Part shown: positions 35,448-43,439 of the stretch, piece after piece | Layout of the letters: every line of letters starts with the position of its first letter | Numbering within the stretch: the first letter of the stretch is position 1 | DNA from: Sulfurimonas sp. HSL1-2 | Lineage (GTDB): Bacteria > Campylobacterota > Campylobacteria > Campylobacterales > Sulfurimonadaceae | Direction of reading: 5' to 3' | Assembly: GCF_039645565.1 (NCBI RefSeq) | Contig: NZ_CP147914.1 | Coordinates: forward strand, 124,001-188,000 | DNA length: 64,000 bases | Made by a program: the position numbers and the translations under genes | The notes under the pieces: model-generated | The model's input: the letters and a program-made list of their open reading frames with translations, nothing else | What the model was told of the DNA's origin: nothing | Databases searched by the model: none

Positions 35448-35895
35448 GTTCTACATCCTTTTTATCGTTTTCAATGGATTCCCATACTGAGTGAATTGTG
35501 CTGTATGACACATCCAACTTGTGGTATTTGAATAAGTATTTGCTGATATCCCGGAAGCTCATGCCCTTTTCAATTTTGAGCTTTCTGACAATTGCCCAGT
35601 AGCCAAGAAGCTTTTCTCGTTTCAACTGAGGTTTATGATTCTTTCCTCGGATGTGAATGACATTTATATCAAGTTTATCCAGCGAAGTCGTTGTTGCGTG
35701 AATTGCCAAAATAAATGTTGCAAGAGTTAAAACGGATTTATCGACGTTGTAGTGCAGGCCTTTGAGTTTGTGGAAAAGTTGTCTCTGCTGCACAAAAATA
35801 CTTAGTCTCGTATCTGTATCAGCACGCGCAAAAAAGCGAAGTTGCTGATTCTGTATTTCCGGAGACAAAGTCGTTATTCTTTCTATTGACTCCAT
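35440..35895 (-). CDS. Hypothetical protein with C-terminal HTH
   Basis: 151 aa. The C-terminal part (LGYWAIVRKLKIEKGMSFRDISKYLFKYHKLDVSYSTIHSVW region, about 95-140) reads as a helix-turn-helix of the type found in site-specific DNA-binding or replication proteins. The N-terminal part is helical. The first base of its start codon is the last base of the upstream gene's stop. Confidence 0.55.
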   Translation of the reverse strand: MESIERITTLSPEIQNQQLRFFARADTDTRLSIFVQQRQLFHKLKGLHYNVDKSVLTLATFILAIHATTTSLDKLDINVIHIRGKNHKPQLKREKLLGYWAIVRKLKIEKGMSFRDISKYLFKYHKLDVSYSTIHSVWESIENDKKDVEHG

Positions 35896-36149
35896 TACTT
35901 TGTTCCTTCTGTTTCAATCAGCCATTTGGCTATATCCGTCAGCTTCCACATACGCCTCTTGTTGATGGTTGTCCAAGGGGGAATGATCTTTTTCACTAAG
36001 ATCAATTTTTCCGGAAGGGCGTTTTTGCCACCAAATAATTTAGATAGTGATGAGTAACTACTTCCCCATTCATAGGGTGCCTCTTTCGAGTTCAACATCC
36101 ACTTTTTATGCTTTTGATACATGAATTCAACAAGTTCTTTTTCGGTCAT
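35895..36149 (-). CDS. Small winged-helix protein (excisionase/AlpA-like)
   Basis: 84 aa with an excellent AAGGAGG 5 bp before the ATG at 36149. The segment LVKKIIPPWTTINKRRMWKLTDIAKWLIE resembles the MerR-type winged helix of excisionases and AlpA regulators. It is first of three overlapping minus-strand genes that precede the second recombinase, so directionality factor or island regulator is a reasonable inference. Confidence 0.6.
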   Translation of the reverse strand: MTEKELVEFMYQKHKKWMLNSKEAPYEWGSSYSSLSKLFGGKNALPEKLILVKKIIPPWTTINKRRMWKLTDIAKWLIETEGTK

Positions 36150-37023
36150 GGAGCCTCCTTAGATTGAAGAGAGTGAAGATTTTTCCTTTCTCTCTGAACT
36201 ACAAATAAGGCGGATATTTCAAAAAGTCGCATTTCAAACGAAAAAAATTCAATTTATGTCAATTCCGGAGTGAGAAGTGAGGAGAAGCTGTAGTTTGGGG
36301 CTTTGAAGCTCCCAAAAATTTGGGCATACTTCTCCGCTTTTGAAATTTCACTTACTTAATTTACGTTACTATTCCATCGTTTCGATTGATCGTCGAATAG
36401 CCTCTTCGCCTTTTTCACGCTCAGCAAGAGCATACCCCCAACTGTCGGTTGTGCTGTACAGTTTGTTCCTTGTCCATGTATGTGAGAGTTCTGGATTTAG
36501 GTCGGTATGAGAAGGTGCAGAGTGCATTGTGTCTGCCACAGCGCCACTATCTGCGTGTAGTCGATCCCTCTTTCTGTTTCCATGTGAGGACCAGCCGCAG
36601 CTGCATCAATTTCTACTTTTTTTTCTATATTTCTGGTACGGCATTATGGCCAGAGACAATGATGAACACAATCGAAATATATACTTCACCAGACGCTTGA
36701 TGAGACGCCTATCCAAATGATGACAATGCTATGAAGTTTGAGTAGGAACAGGTACCAAGTGTTCCAGGAGATTACTCAACGGGAAGCCAGGGATGGCTCC
36801 CCTCACTTTTGGGAGTGAAAAACACTTGGTACCCCGTTGAATAATCGCAACGGGTGAATCATAGTCGAAATCAAGGCCCTTGTTAATAAACGGTTTGGAG
36901 CGTTCAAGTTGTATCAAAACGTTTCATTCTGATGTAATCAAGTTCAGAAGAGATGCACAGCTGCACGATTAGCTTAAAAATGAAAAATAGTGACTGTAGT
37001 GATGGATAGGTTTATTTTGGGGG
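36150..37023. other. Structured non-coding interval at the right end of the island
   Basis: About 0.87 kb without a gene I can support; the open frames here lack ribosome binding sites. It holds an inverted-repeat cluster at about 36281-36335 (GGAGAAG with CTTCTCC, enclosing TTGGGG/CCCAA) and the structured region at 36746-36856 described separately. It probably includes the promoter for the minus-strand three-gene operon. Confidence 0.5.
36746..36856. repeat. Interleaved inverted repeats (possible ncRNA or recombination site)
   Basis: Arm A GGTACCAAGTGTT (36751-36763) is complementary to A' (36821-36833). Arm B ATTACTCAACGGG (36771-36783) is complementary, with one G-U-type difference, to B' (36833-36845). 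The order A-B-A'-B' would form a pseudoknot or alternative folds. Local hairpins AGCCA/TGGCT (36785-36798), CTCCC/GGGAG (36797-36814) and CCCGTT/AACGGG (36833-36854) add competing structures. Confidence 0.55.
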
Positions 37024-37056
37024 TTGTAGTAAAAAAGTAGTCAAAAAATGTTTTTC
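37024..37056 (+). repeat. Putative integrase arm-type repeats, right end
   Basis: TTGTAGTAAAAAAGTAGTCAAAAAATG-like arrangement (37024 onward) closely matching 16380-16414 at the left end in order, spacing and orientation. It lies 51 bp inside attR. Confidence 0.5.
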
Positions 37057-37106
37057 CGGTTTTCTTAAAAAAGGAGAGTTCGGCCTCAAAAGTGCCTATT
37101 TTAGGG

Positions 37107-37164
37107 GTGGTGCGGACGAGAGGACTTGAACCTCCACACCTTTTGGGCACCAGATCCTAAGTCT
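37107..37164. other. attR: 58-bp direct repeat inside intact tRNA-Leu(UAG)
   Basis: Identical to 16196-16253. The repeat runs from the CCA end through the anticodon loop and stops in the anticodon stem. To the right the tRNA continues normally, so the gene stays intact after integration. Confidence 0.95.
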
Positions 37165-37193
37165 GGCGTGTCTACCAATTCCACCACGTCCGC
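37108..37193 (-). tRNA. tRNA-Leu (anticodon UAG), island target
   Basis: 86 nt with encoded CCA. Acceptor stem GCGGACG/CGTCCGC; anticodon stem and loop AGACTTAGGATCT gives TAG; the long variable arm (TGCCCAAAAGG) is typical for Leu. It is the last gene of a five-tRNA operon and carries attR in its 3' part. Confidence 0.97.
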
Positions 37194-37300
37194 GTGGGAA
37201 TGTTAAATGTATCTCTTGTTTTCGGAAGAAAACAAAAGCTTTAATGCCAAAGCGGCAAGCGTAGAAAATCGGGCTTTGCACGGTTTTCGTTTTCAATAAG

Positions 37301-37377
<77 letters not shown>

Positions 37378-37398
37378 ATCTATGATGGGAAACCCCGG

Positions 37399-37475
37399 TG
37401 GTGCGCCCGAAAGGATTCGAACCTTTAACCGTCGGATCCGAAGTCCGATACTCTATCCAGTTGAGCCACGGGCGC
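37399..37475 (-). tRNA. tRNA-Arg (anticodon UCG)
   Basis: 77 nt with encoded CCA. Acceptor stem GCGCCCG/CGGGCGC; anticodon stem TCGGA/TCCGA with loop CTTCGGA gives TCG. Intact D- and T-arms. Confidence 0.95.
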
Positions 37476-37536
37476 TTCCATAGTGAAAAAATGTATGGTG
37501 TATCAAAAAAAATCTATCGGGAATGTTGTCAAAACA

Positions 37537-37613
37537 TGGGGTGGGTAATGGGGTTCGAACCCACGACCCCCAGTGCCACAAACTGGTGCTCTAACCGACT
37601 GAGCTATACCCAC
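37537..37613 (-). tRNA. tRNA-His (anticodon GUG)
   Basis: 77 nt with encoded CCA. Acceptor stem GTGGGTA/TACCCAC with discriminator C; the base before position 1 (complement of 37614) is G, supplying the G-1 needed by HisRS. Loop TTGTGGC gives GTG. Confidence 0.96.
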
Positions 37614-37633
37614 CATGAAGAATGTTGTAGAGG

Positions 37634-37711
37634 TGGTCGGGGTGAAAGGACTCGAACCTTCGGCCCCTTGGTCCCAAACCAAGTACTCTAACCATACTGA
37701 GCTACACCCCG
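37634..37711 (-). tRNA. tRNA-Pro (anticodon UGG)
   Basis: 78 nt with encoded CCA. Acceptor stem CGGGGTG/CACCCCG; anticodon stem CTTGG/CCAAG with loop TTTGGGA gives TGG. First gene of the tRNA operon. Confidence 0.96.
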
Positions 37712-37753
37712 ACCTTGTCACCTCACACGGATAATCCGGATAAGTGAGGCGAA

Positions 37754-37782
37754 ATTATAACCGATGTTAAGCCCGTTGTCAA
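37754..37782 (-). promoter_or_regulatory. Consensus promoter of the tRNA operon
   Basis: On the minus strand TTGACA (37777-37782), a 17-bp spacer and TATAAT (37754-37759): a perfect sigma-70 promoter about 43 bp upstream of tRNA-Pro. It drives Pro-His-Arg-Arg-Leu, and may read on past the tRNA-Leu into the right end of the island. Confidence 0.85.
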
Positions 37783-37831
37783 TACTTTTTTGCTTAAATA
37801 GATCGGTAAACAAAGAAGACAGGACACCCTG

Positions 37832-39175
37832 ATGAAGATAGCACGCTTTAGCCGTATAGGATTTATTCTCGCCGCCGCCGGCAGTGCGGTCGGACTGGGA
37901 AATATCTGGAAATTCCCCTATATTACGGGGGAGTACGGCGGCGGCGCTTTCGTCATGGTTTATCTTTTTACGGTCATGCTCATCGGTTTCTCCATCATGA
38001 TTGCCGAGCTGCTCATAGGGTTTCTCAGCCGCCGGGATGCTTTGACCGCGTTTGAAGAGCTGGCTCCGCGCCATAAGGAGGCGTGGAAATGGGGCGGGTT
38101 GATGGCCTTTTCCGGCCTGCTCATCATGACCTTCTACTCCGTGGTGATCGGCTGGATCTTCAACTATATCTTCGTCTCGCTCGGCAGTCTGCCCTCTTCG
38201 CCGGAGGAAGCAGCGGGGCTTTTTAAGACGATGGTGGGTTCGGATATCAAAACCCAGATCTTCTACCATACGCTTGCCTTTGCCATCATCACCGCCATTA
38301 TCATCCGCGGGATCAAGGGCGGTATCGAGCGGTTGAACCTGATCCTTATGCCGATGCTCTTTCTCATTGTCGGCGGGATGTTTCTCTACGCGACGACCCA
38401 GGCGGGTTTTTCGCAGGCGTGGGACTTTATGTTCAGTGTCGACTGGAGCAAGCTCAATTCCGAAGCCTTTGTGACCGCCGTCGGGCACGCCTTTTTCACT
38501 CTCTCACTGGGGATGGGGGCGCTGCTGACCTACTCCGCTTCTCTTCCCAAGGAGAGCAGCCTTGTCAAAAGTGCCCTTGTCGTCGTGGCCCTCGATACAG
38601 GCATTGCCCTGCTGGCCGGGCTGATGCTCTTTACCTTCCTCTACCAGTATGGTGCGGAACCCTCCGCCGGACCGGGCCTCGTTTTTATCTCGCTGCCGGC
38701 GGTCTTTTACGAAATGGGGGCACTGGGCAACGTCTTTGCCGTACTCTTCTTTATCTCCCTTGCCTTTGCCGGGCTCACCTCCGCCGTCTCCCTCGTCGAA
38801 CCGATGGTCCAGCTGGCCATAGACCGTTTCGGCTGGAGCCGTTTCAAGGCCTCGGCGACCATGGGGCTGTTCTTCTACCTGGTCGGCATCGTTGTCATCT
38901 ACTCGAACAGCAGTGACTACGGTGCGATGCTTACCTGGGGCGGCAAGAATCTCTTCGACTGGGTCGACTACGTTACCGCATCAATCCTGCTTCCGACCGG
39001 CGGACTGATCATGGCGATTTTTATCGGCTACGTCATCGAACCCAGCCGCGTCGAAGCGGCAGTGAAGCAGCAGATGGGCTTTGCCTACGGCATCTGGCAC
39101 TTCAGCCTACGCTACATCGCCCCGGTGGCGCTGGTCGTCGTCATGCTGAACATGATGGGCATTTTGAAGTTATAG
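37832..39175 (+). CDS. SNF-family sodium-dependent transporter
   Basis: 447 aa inner-membrane protein, about 12 helices. The N-terminal FSRIGFILAAAGSAVGLGNIWKFPY is diagnostic of the neurotransmitter:sodium symporter family (Na+ and substrate site in TM1 GSAVGLGN). The GGAFVMVYL and LSLGMGALLTYSASLPK segments support it. Bacterial members take up amino acids with Na+. Substrate not predictable. Divergent from the tRNA operon. Confidence 0.9.
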   Translation: MKIARFSRIGFILAAAGSAVGLGNIWKFPYITGEYGGGAFVMVYLFTVMLIGFSIMIAELLIGFLSRRDALTAFEELAPRHKEAWKWGGLMAFSGLLIMTFYSVVIGWIFNYIFVSLGSLPSSPEEAAGLFKTMVGSDIKTQIFYHTLAFAIITAIIIRGIKGGIERLNLILMPMLFLIVGGMFLYATTQAGFSQAWDFMFSVDWSKLNSEAFVTAVGHAFFTLSLGMGALLTYSASLPKESSLVKSALVVVALDTGIALLAGLMLFTFLYQYGAEPSAGPGLVFISLPAVFYEMGALGNVFAVLFFISLAFAGLTSAVSLVEPMVQLAIDRFGWSRFKASATMGLFFYLVGIVVIYSNSSDYGAMLTWGGKNLFDWVDYVTASILLPTGGLIMAIFIGYVIEPSRVEAAVKQQMGFAYGIWHFSLRYIAPVALVVVMLNMMGILKL

Positions 39176-39182
39176 AAAGGGC

Positions 39183-39794
39183 TTAATAAAGCGCGGTGAA
39201 ACGCTCGGCGGTCTCCCAGTCGAGCTTGGCATCCTTGTGCGCAAGAAAGTGGGCGATGTAGCGGGCGAACATATCTGTCTCGATATTCACCTTCGTACCG
39301 TTCCTGTAGCTGCCGAATAAGGTTTCACGCATCGTGATGGGGATGATGGTGAGGCGGAAGCTGCTCTCATATACGTCGTTGACGGTGAGGCTGACGCCGT
39401 CGATGGCGATGGAGCCCTTGGGCACGATATAGGGGATGAACTTCTTGTCGACATCGATGACGACGTCGTAGCTGTTGCCGTTGTCGGTGATGCTTTTGAC
39501 GGTGCCGACGGTGTCCACGTGCCCCTGGACGATATGCCCCTCCAACCGGTCGCCGAACTGCATGGCCGGTTCGATATGCACGCGCCCTTTGAGGTTCTCC
39601 GTGGCGATGATCCCCTGCGTTTCGGGGGAGAGCTCGACGGTGAAACCGTCGCTTTCCAGGGAGACGACGCTGAGGCAGGCGCCGTTGATGGCAATGGAGT
39701 CGCCGAGCTTCGGGCGGTAGGCGGCCTTGAGACTCAGCCTGTCCCCGCCATACTTCTTTACCGTTGCCATCTCCCGGATCAACCCTGTGAACAT
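39183..39794 (-). CDS. ribE: Riboflavin synthase (alpha subunit)
   Basis: 203 aa, two tandem lumazine-binding domains: MFTGLI at the N-terminus, GDSIAINGACLSV in domain 1 and KGSIAIDGVSLTVN in domain 2, plus the EGHIVQGHVDTVG junction. It dismutates two 6,7-dimethyl-8-ribityllumazine molecules to riboflavin. Convergent with the transporter gene; no other rib gene nearby. Confidence 0.95.
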   Translation of the reverse strand: MFTGLIREMATVKKYGGDRLSLKAAYRPKLGDSIAINGACLSVVSLESDGFTVELSPETQGIIATENLKGRVHIEPAMQFGDRLEGHIVQGHVDTVGTVKSITDNGNSYDVVIDVDKKFIPYIVPKGSIAIDGVSLTVNDVYESSFRLTIIPITMRETLFGSYRNGTKVNIETDMFARYIAHFLAHKDAKLDWETAERFTALY

Positions 39795-39927
39795 TATGCG
39801 TTGCCTCCAAATTCATAATTCCATATTGTACCTAGTCCATGATTGATTTTAATTTCAGGCCAATCTAAGTGCCTTTTTAATGTTTAGGGAATAGCATTAA
39901 AGTTAATATATGTTCAAAAGGACTGTT

Positions 39928-40914
39928 ATGCGTTTATTGATATTTCCATTGTTGGCCGCTACTATGACGATATGGTTTGCAGGTTGTGGTAGTGGGGATT
40001 CTACTGAATCGACAAGTCCAGACGGTGCTCCATTGAATGTATTGTCAATGTCGCCTGACGGCAATGCAACGGGTGTCGTGCCTGATACGAATATTTCTGT
40101 AACCTTCAGTGCTTTAATCAGTGCAGCAACCATCAATGCAACAAGCTTTGAAATTCAAGACGAGAGTAATAGCAGTGTTGTGGGGAACATTGTCGTTAAT
40201 GGAGCTAAAGCGATATTTGATCCGGTCGGGGACTTGTCATTTGGAACAAAATACACGGGGATACTTACAACACAAGTTACCGATGTACAGGGCAATCCGC
40301 TTGCACACACATTCAGGTGGAGTTTCACAACGATAATTGCACCGGTTCTTTTCAAAACAGGTCAGACGAAAAGCTATGATGAAAACGGTATCGAAGTGAT
40401 TGATAGCTCTCTCAAAGATGATGGTTACTACCAAAAAGGAGATGATCATAATTATTCCCGAGACAATGCCAACGAGATCGTCACTGACCATAGCAGCGGT
40501 CTGATGTGGCAGGATGACGCCAATGTTACCAGTGTTTCGAAACCCTGGTTGACCAGTTCAAATGCTCTTTTATGCTCGGATTCCGGTGACGCAACATCGT
40601 CATCTTGTCTTGATACCTCTGGGGATACGGCTGCAACTTATTGCGAAAATCTTACACTAGGTGGGTTTACTGATTGGCGGCTGCCGACACTCAAGGAATT
40701 GGAAGGCTTGAGTGATTTTGGCATTTATAATCCAGCTTTGAGCCCGGTGTTTCAACATGTTGTGAGCACAGAAAGTTTTTCCATTTATTGGTCTTCTACA
40801 TCATATGTGTATTTTCCAAATTTTGCATTGGGGATAAATTTCTATCATGGGGGTTCGACAAATAATTACAAAGATGCCGACGGATTCATCCGGTGTGTAA
40901 GAGTCAAGCAGTAA
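39928..40914 (+). CDS. Lipoprotein with Ig-like domain and DUF1566 domain
   Basis: 328 aa from the ATG at 39928 (AAAAGGA upstream); the ATG at 39910 is an alternative. A signal peptide with lipobox (WFAGC) is followed by a low-complexity linker, a Big_5/SbsA-type Ig-like domain (about 35-130: SPDGNATGVVPDTNISVTFS, ending FRWSFTT), and a C-terminal DUF1566 domain (GLMWQDD, DWRLPTLKELEGL, YWSSTSY, FIRCVRVK). DUF1566 proteins are exported, often cysteine-linked surface modules. AT-richer than the surrounding core. Confidence 0.8.
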   Translation: MRLLIFPLLAATMTIWFAGCGSGDSTESTSPDGAPLNVLSMSPDGNATGVVPDTNISVTFSALISAATINATSFEIQDESNSSVVGNIVVNGAKAIFDPVGDLSFGTKYTGILTTQVTDVQGNPLAHTFRWSFTTIIAPVLFKTGQTKSYDENGIEVIDSSLKDDGYYQKGDDHNYSRDNANEIVTDHSSGLMWQDDANVTSVSKPWLTSSNALLCSDSGDATSSSCLDTSGDTAATYCENLTLGGFTDWRLPTLKELEGLSDFGIYNPALSPVFQHVVSTESFSIYWSSTSYVYFPNFALGINFYHGGSTNNYKDADGFIRCVRVKQ

Positions 40915-41003
40915 TTTTCTCTCCATATCCCGGCAATTACATTTGTTGAATGGTGCCATGGGCTTATGCGAAGTTATAAATCCCGATCAATAAGGCAGGA
41001 AAA

Positions 41004-41441
41004 ATGAAACGAATTCTTTTGATTTTGAGTGTTTTCATAACAGTGTTGCAAGCTGATTTCAGCCGCGATGCAGACGGTATAGTCACCGACAATATTACAG
41101 GTTTGCAATGGCAGGATAACGGCAGTGGCGGTACGCGAAATTGGCGTGGTGCTATCGATTACTGTGAGTCACTTGTCCTCGGCAGTTTCAGCGATTGGAG
41201 GCTGCCAAATATTAATGAACTGTTTTCAATTGTTGAATTTACACACCACAATCCAGCCATGGACCCTGTTTTTGAAATGTTAACAGGGGGATATTACTGG
41301 TCTTCCACGTCCAGCGCTGTTCTTCCCGGTAGTGCTTTGAGCATTTATTTTGATGATGGCGCCATGTGGAGTGTTGATAAGGTTAGTGGGGATGTTTTGA
41401 GTCACTACGGTTATACTAGGTGTGTAAGAGACGGGAAGTGA
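41004..41441 (+). CDS. Secreted DUF1566 protein
   Basis: 145 aa: signal peptide (about 1-17, ending LQA) plus one DUF1566 domain with the same landmarks as the preceding gene (GLQWQDN, FSDWRLPNINELFS, YYWSSTSS, YTRCVRDGK). The pair looks like a partial duplication with loss of the Ig-like module. RBS AGGCAGGA before ATG 41004. Confidence 0.8.
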   Translation: MKRILLILSVFITVLQADFSRDADGIVTDNITGLQWQDNGSGGTRNWRGAIDYCESLVLGSFSDWRLPNINELFSIVEFTHHNPAMDPVFEMLTGGYYWSSTSSAVLPGSALSIYFDDGAMWSVDKVSGDVLSHYGYTRCVRDGK

Positions 41442-41465
41442 ATTAAGAGCTGAAGAAAAGAATCG

Positions 41466-42152
41466 TTAAAAAACGATCTTCCCTTCGTCCTGCAGGCCCT
41501 TGATGATCTCTTTGGCCTTTTCGTGGCCGTTGTAGGCGGCTTTGCGGCACCACTCGAGCGCCTTGTCGTGGTCCTCTTCGACGCCGAGCCCCTGGTCATA
41601 GAGGAGGCCGAGGTTGAACTGCGCCTGCGCGAGTCCCGCCTCTGCGGCGCGGGAGAAACAGACATAGGCGCGTCCGAAGTCCTGGTGGACGCCGTGGCCC
41701 TCCTTGTAGAAGACGCCGAGGTTGTTGAAGGCTTCGCGGTGGCCGCGCTTGGCGGCCTCTTCGTACCAGAAGGCAGCCTCGGAGTAGTTCTGGATGCAGC
41801 CAAGTCCCCGTTCGAGCATCATTGCCGTTTCGTACATCGCCTGCGGGACTTCGTGGATGGCGGCTTCAAGGTAGTATTCGTGGGCTTTAAACTGGTCGTG
41901 CGCCACGCCGCCGAGCCCGTTGGCATAGAGAATGGCGAGGTTGAAGAGCGCATAGGGCTGTTTCTGTTCGGCGGCTTTTTCGTACCATTTCAGTGCGGCG
42001 GCATCATCGACGTCCGTGCCCTGCCCCTGTTGGTACATATAGCCCAGCGAGGCCTGTGCATCCGCGTTCCCGGCTTCGGCAAGTTCGCGGTAGAGTACGA
42101 AGGCGGTGGCAAAATCCTGCTGGTTGTAGGCGTTATGGGCTTCTTGAATCAT
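41466..42152 (-). CDS. Sel1-repeat (SLR) protein
   Basis: 228 aa from the ATG at 42152 (a TTG two codons upstream is possible). About six Sel1/TPR-like repeats with the pattern A..G.A.AQ..LG.(Y)..G.G...D...A..WY..AA (for example NADAQASLGYMYQQG). No signal peptide, so likely cytoplasmic, acting as a protein-protein adaptor. Partner unknown. Confidence 0.85.
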   Translation of the reverse strand: MIQEAHNAYNQQDFATAFVLYRELAEAGNADAQASLGYMYQQGQGTDVDDAAALKWYEKAAEQKQPYALFNLAILYANGLGGVAHDQFKAHEYYLEAAIHEVPQAMYETAMMLERGLGCIQNYSEAAFWYEEAAKRGHREAFNNLGVFYKEGHGVHQDFGRAYVCFSRAAEAGLAQAQFNLGLLYDQGLGVEEDHDKALEWCRKAAYNGHEKAKEIIKGLQDEGKIVF

Positions 42153-42220
42153 GAACAAATCCCGGGAGTTTTTCCGCGATTGTAGATTAAGGCGGTTTAA
42201 GGAGGGGTTAGTCCGGGGCG

Positions 42221-42418
42221 TTAACGCCGGACTTTACGGTTTCCGCGGTTTTTCTCTTTGAGTCGGGTGATGACGTCTTTGAGACGCTCTTTTTCCGCCA
42301 GAAGCTCGTCGCGGACCAGGTGCTCCTCACCGCCGTCCACCTCGGGGTCATACTCCATAACCTCGGGCTCGTAATCTTTGTAGGGATCGTTTTGGGGTGT
42401 CTTATTTTCCTTGCTCAT
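42221..42418 (-). CDS. 65-aa charged hypothetical protein
   Basis: Acidic N-terminal part (DPYKDYEPEVMEYDPEVDGGEEH) followed by a helical basic part (LLAEKERLKDVITRLKEKNRGNRKVRR) that may form a short coiled coil. Ribosome binding site weak. Composition suggests a real small gene; function unknown. Confidence 0.5.
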   Translation of the reverse strand: MSKENKTPQNDPYKDYEPEVMEYDPEVDGGEEHLVRDELLAEKERLKDVITRLKEKNRGNRKVRR

Positions 42419-42564
42419 AATTATTATTTTAAAAGGCCGAGGCTTAGATTCGCCAAAAACGAAAAGACTACAATTGTTTTTAACCGTAGGGCGTTTCGTA
42501 AGGGGTCGCTGCCGTTCACGTTATGCTCACGTTTTTACACTATACTACAAAGAAAGGAGATGCC

Positions 42565-43014
42565 ATGCGAAGTTTTTTGATCATTGCGACGGCACTGATG
42601 CTCGTGCTCGGCGGCTGTGCCGGACGCCAGGGGGCCGATTACGACGGCCGGACCTACCGTCAGGTGAAGCACTACCTCGTGGGCGTCGTGGTAGAGGAAC
42701 GGCCGGTTCGGATCTCCGATGACGGTTCGGGGGCCTTTGTCGGCGCGCTGATCGGGGCCATTTTCGGCTCGGCGATCGGCCGCGGGCACGGCCGGGGGCT
42801 GGCAACGCTGGGCGGCGGGCTGGCCGGTGCCTACGTCGGCGGCGCGGCGGGACAGTCCAACGCCCAGGAGCTGACCGTGCGGCTAGACAGCGGGGAGCAC
42901 ATCGTCATCGTCGCGAAGGGCGAGCTCCGCTTCCTGCCGGGCGACCGCGTCAAGATCATCAAGCAGGGCAACATGGTCGAGCGGGTCGACCGCCTGCCCA
43001 ACTACCCCTACTGA
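42565..43014 (+). CDS. Glycine-zipper outer-membrane lipoprotein (SlyB-like)
   Basis: 149 aa from the ATG at 42565 (AAAGGAG). Lipoprotein signal with lipobox LGGC; an N-terminal beta region; glycine-zipper 2TM segment (about 58-100: GAFVGALIGAIFGSAIGRG and GGGLAGAYVGGAAGQ); then the C-terminal VRLDSGEHIVIV... FLPGDRVKII of the SlyB/Pcp/17-kDa antigen family. These stabilise the outer membrane. Confidence 0.88.
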   Translation: MRSFLIIATALMLVLGGCAGRQGADYDGRTYRQVKHYLVGVVVEERPVRISDDGSGAFVGALIGAIFGSAIGRGHGRGLATLGGGLAGAYVGGAAGQSNAQELTVRLDSGEHIVIVAKGELRFLPGDRVKIIKQGNMVERVDRLPNYPY

Positions 43015-43439
43015 CCGCGGCGGCACGCCGCCATGATCCGCTCCCACTCCGTATCGAACACCTTGTCGATATAGGCGCGGTGGTGGGGCACGGTACAGCC
43101 GGAGCAGTCCTGGTGGACGGCGTCGCCGTAAACACCTTCCTTTCCATCCTTTGAGGCGATCGCGCAGCTGCTATAGACCGTTTTGCCTTCACGCCATTCC
43201 ATCCCCGCATCGCTGAAACGGAAATTGGGGCAGGCGCAGAGATAGCAGTTGAGCTTTTCCATATCGTGACACTTTTTTTTCTCCGCGTAGAGCGGGCAGA
43301 AGTCCGGCTCGGCCGCCACCATATTCTCAAAATCGAAATAGTCGATGATCTCCGCTTTGCCGAAGCCGCGGGCAAGCAGTTTCTCCATGATCGCCCTGTG
43401 TTTCTCGGCATGGGCATCGAACCACTCTGTATAGGTCAT
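43008..43439 (-). CDS. Cysteine-rich small-domain protein
   Basis: 143 aa. The cysteine pattern FCPLYAEKKKC...NCYLCACPNF...SSCAI...DCSGCTVPHH suggests metal binding (zinc or iron-sulfur) and resembles the 'cysteine-rich small domain' family (PF04071-like). Last gene of a five-gene overlapping operon with the TonB receptor; it overlaps the upstream membrane gene by 4 bp and the convergent lipoprotein gene by 7 bp. Confidence 0.6.
   Translation of the reverse strand: MTYTEWFDAHAEKHRAIMEKLLARGFGKAEIIDYFDFENMVAAEPDFCPLYAEKKKCHDMEKLNCYLCACPNFRFSDAGMEWREGKTVYSSCAIASKDGKEGVYGDAVHQDCSGCTVPHHRAYIDKVFDTEWERIMAACRRGQ

Noticed and set aside
36449-36917. Short open frames in the right-end non-coding region
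   Set aside because: No ribosome binding sites, odd composition, and the minus-strand frame overlaps the inverted-repeat structure.
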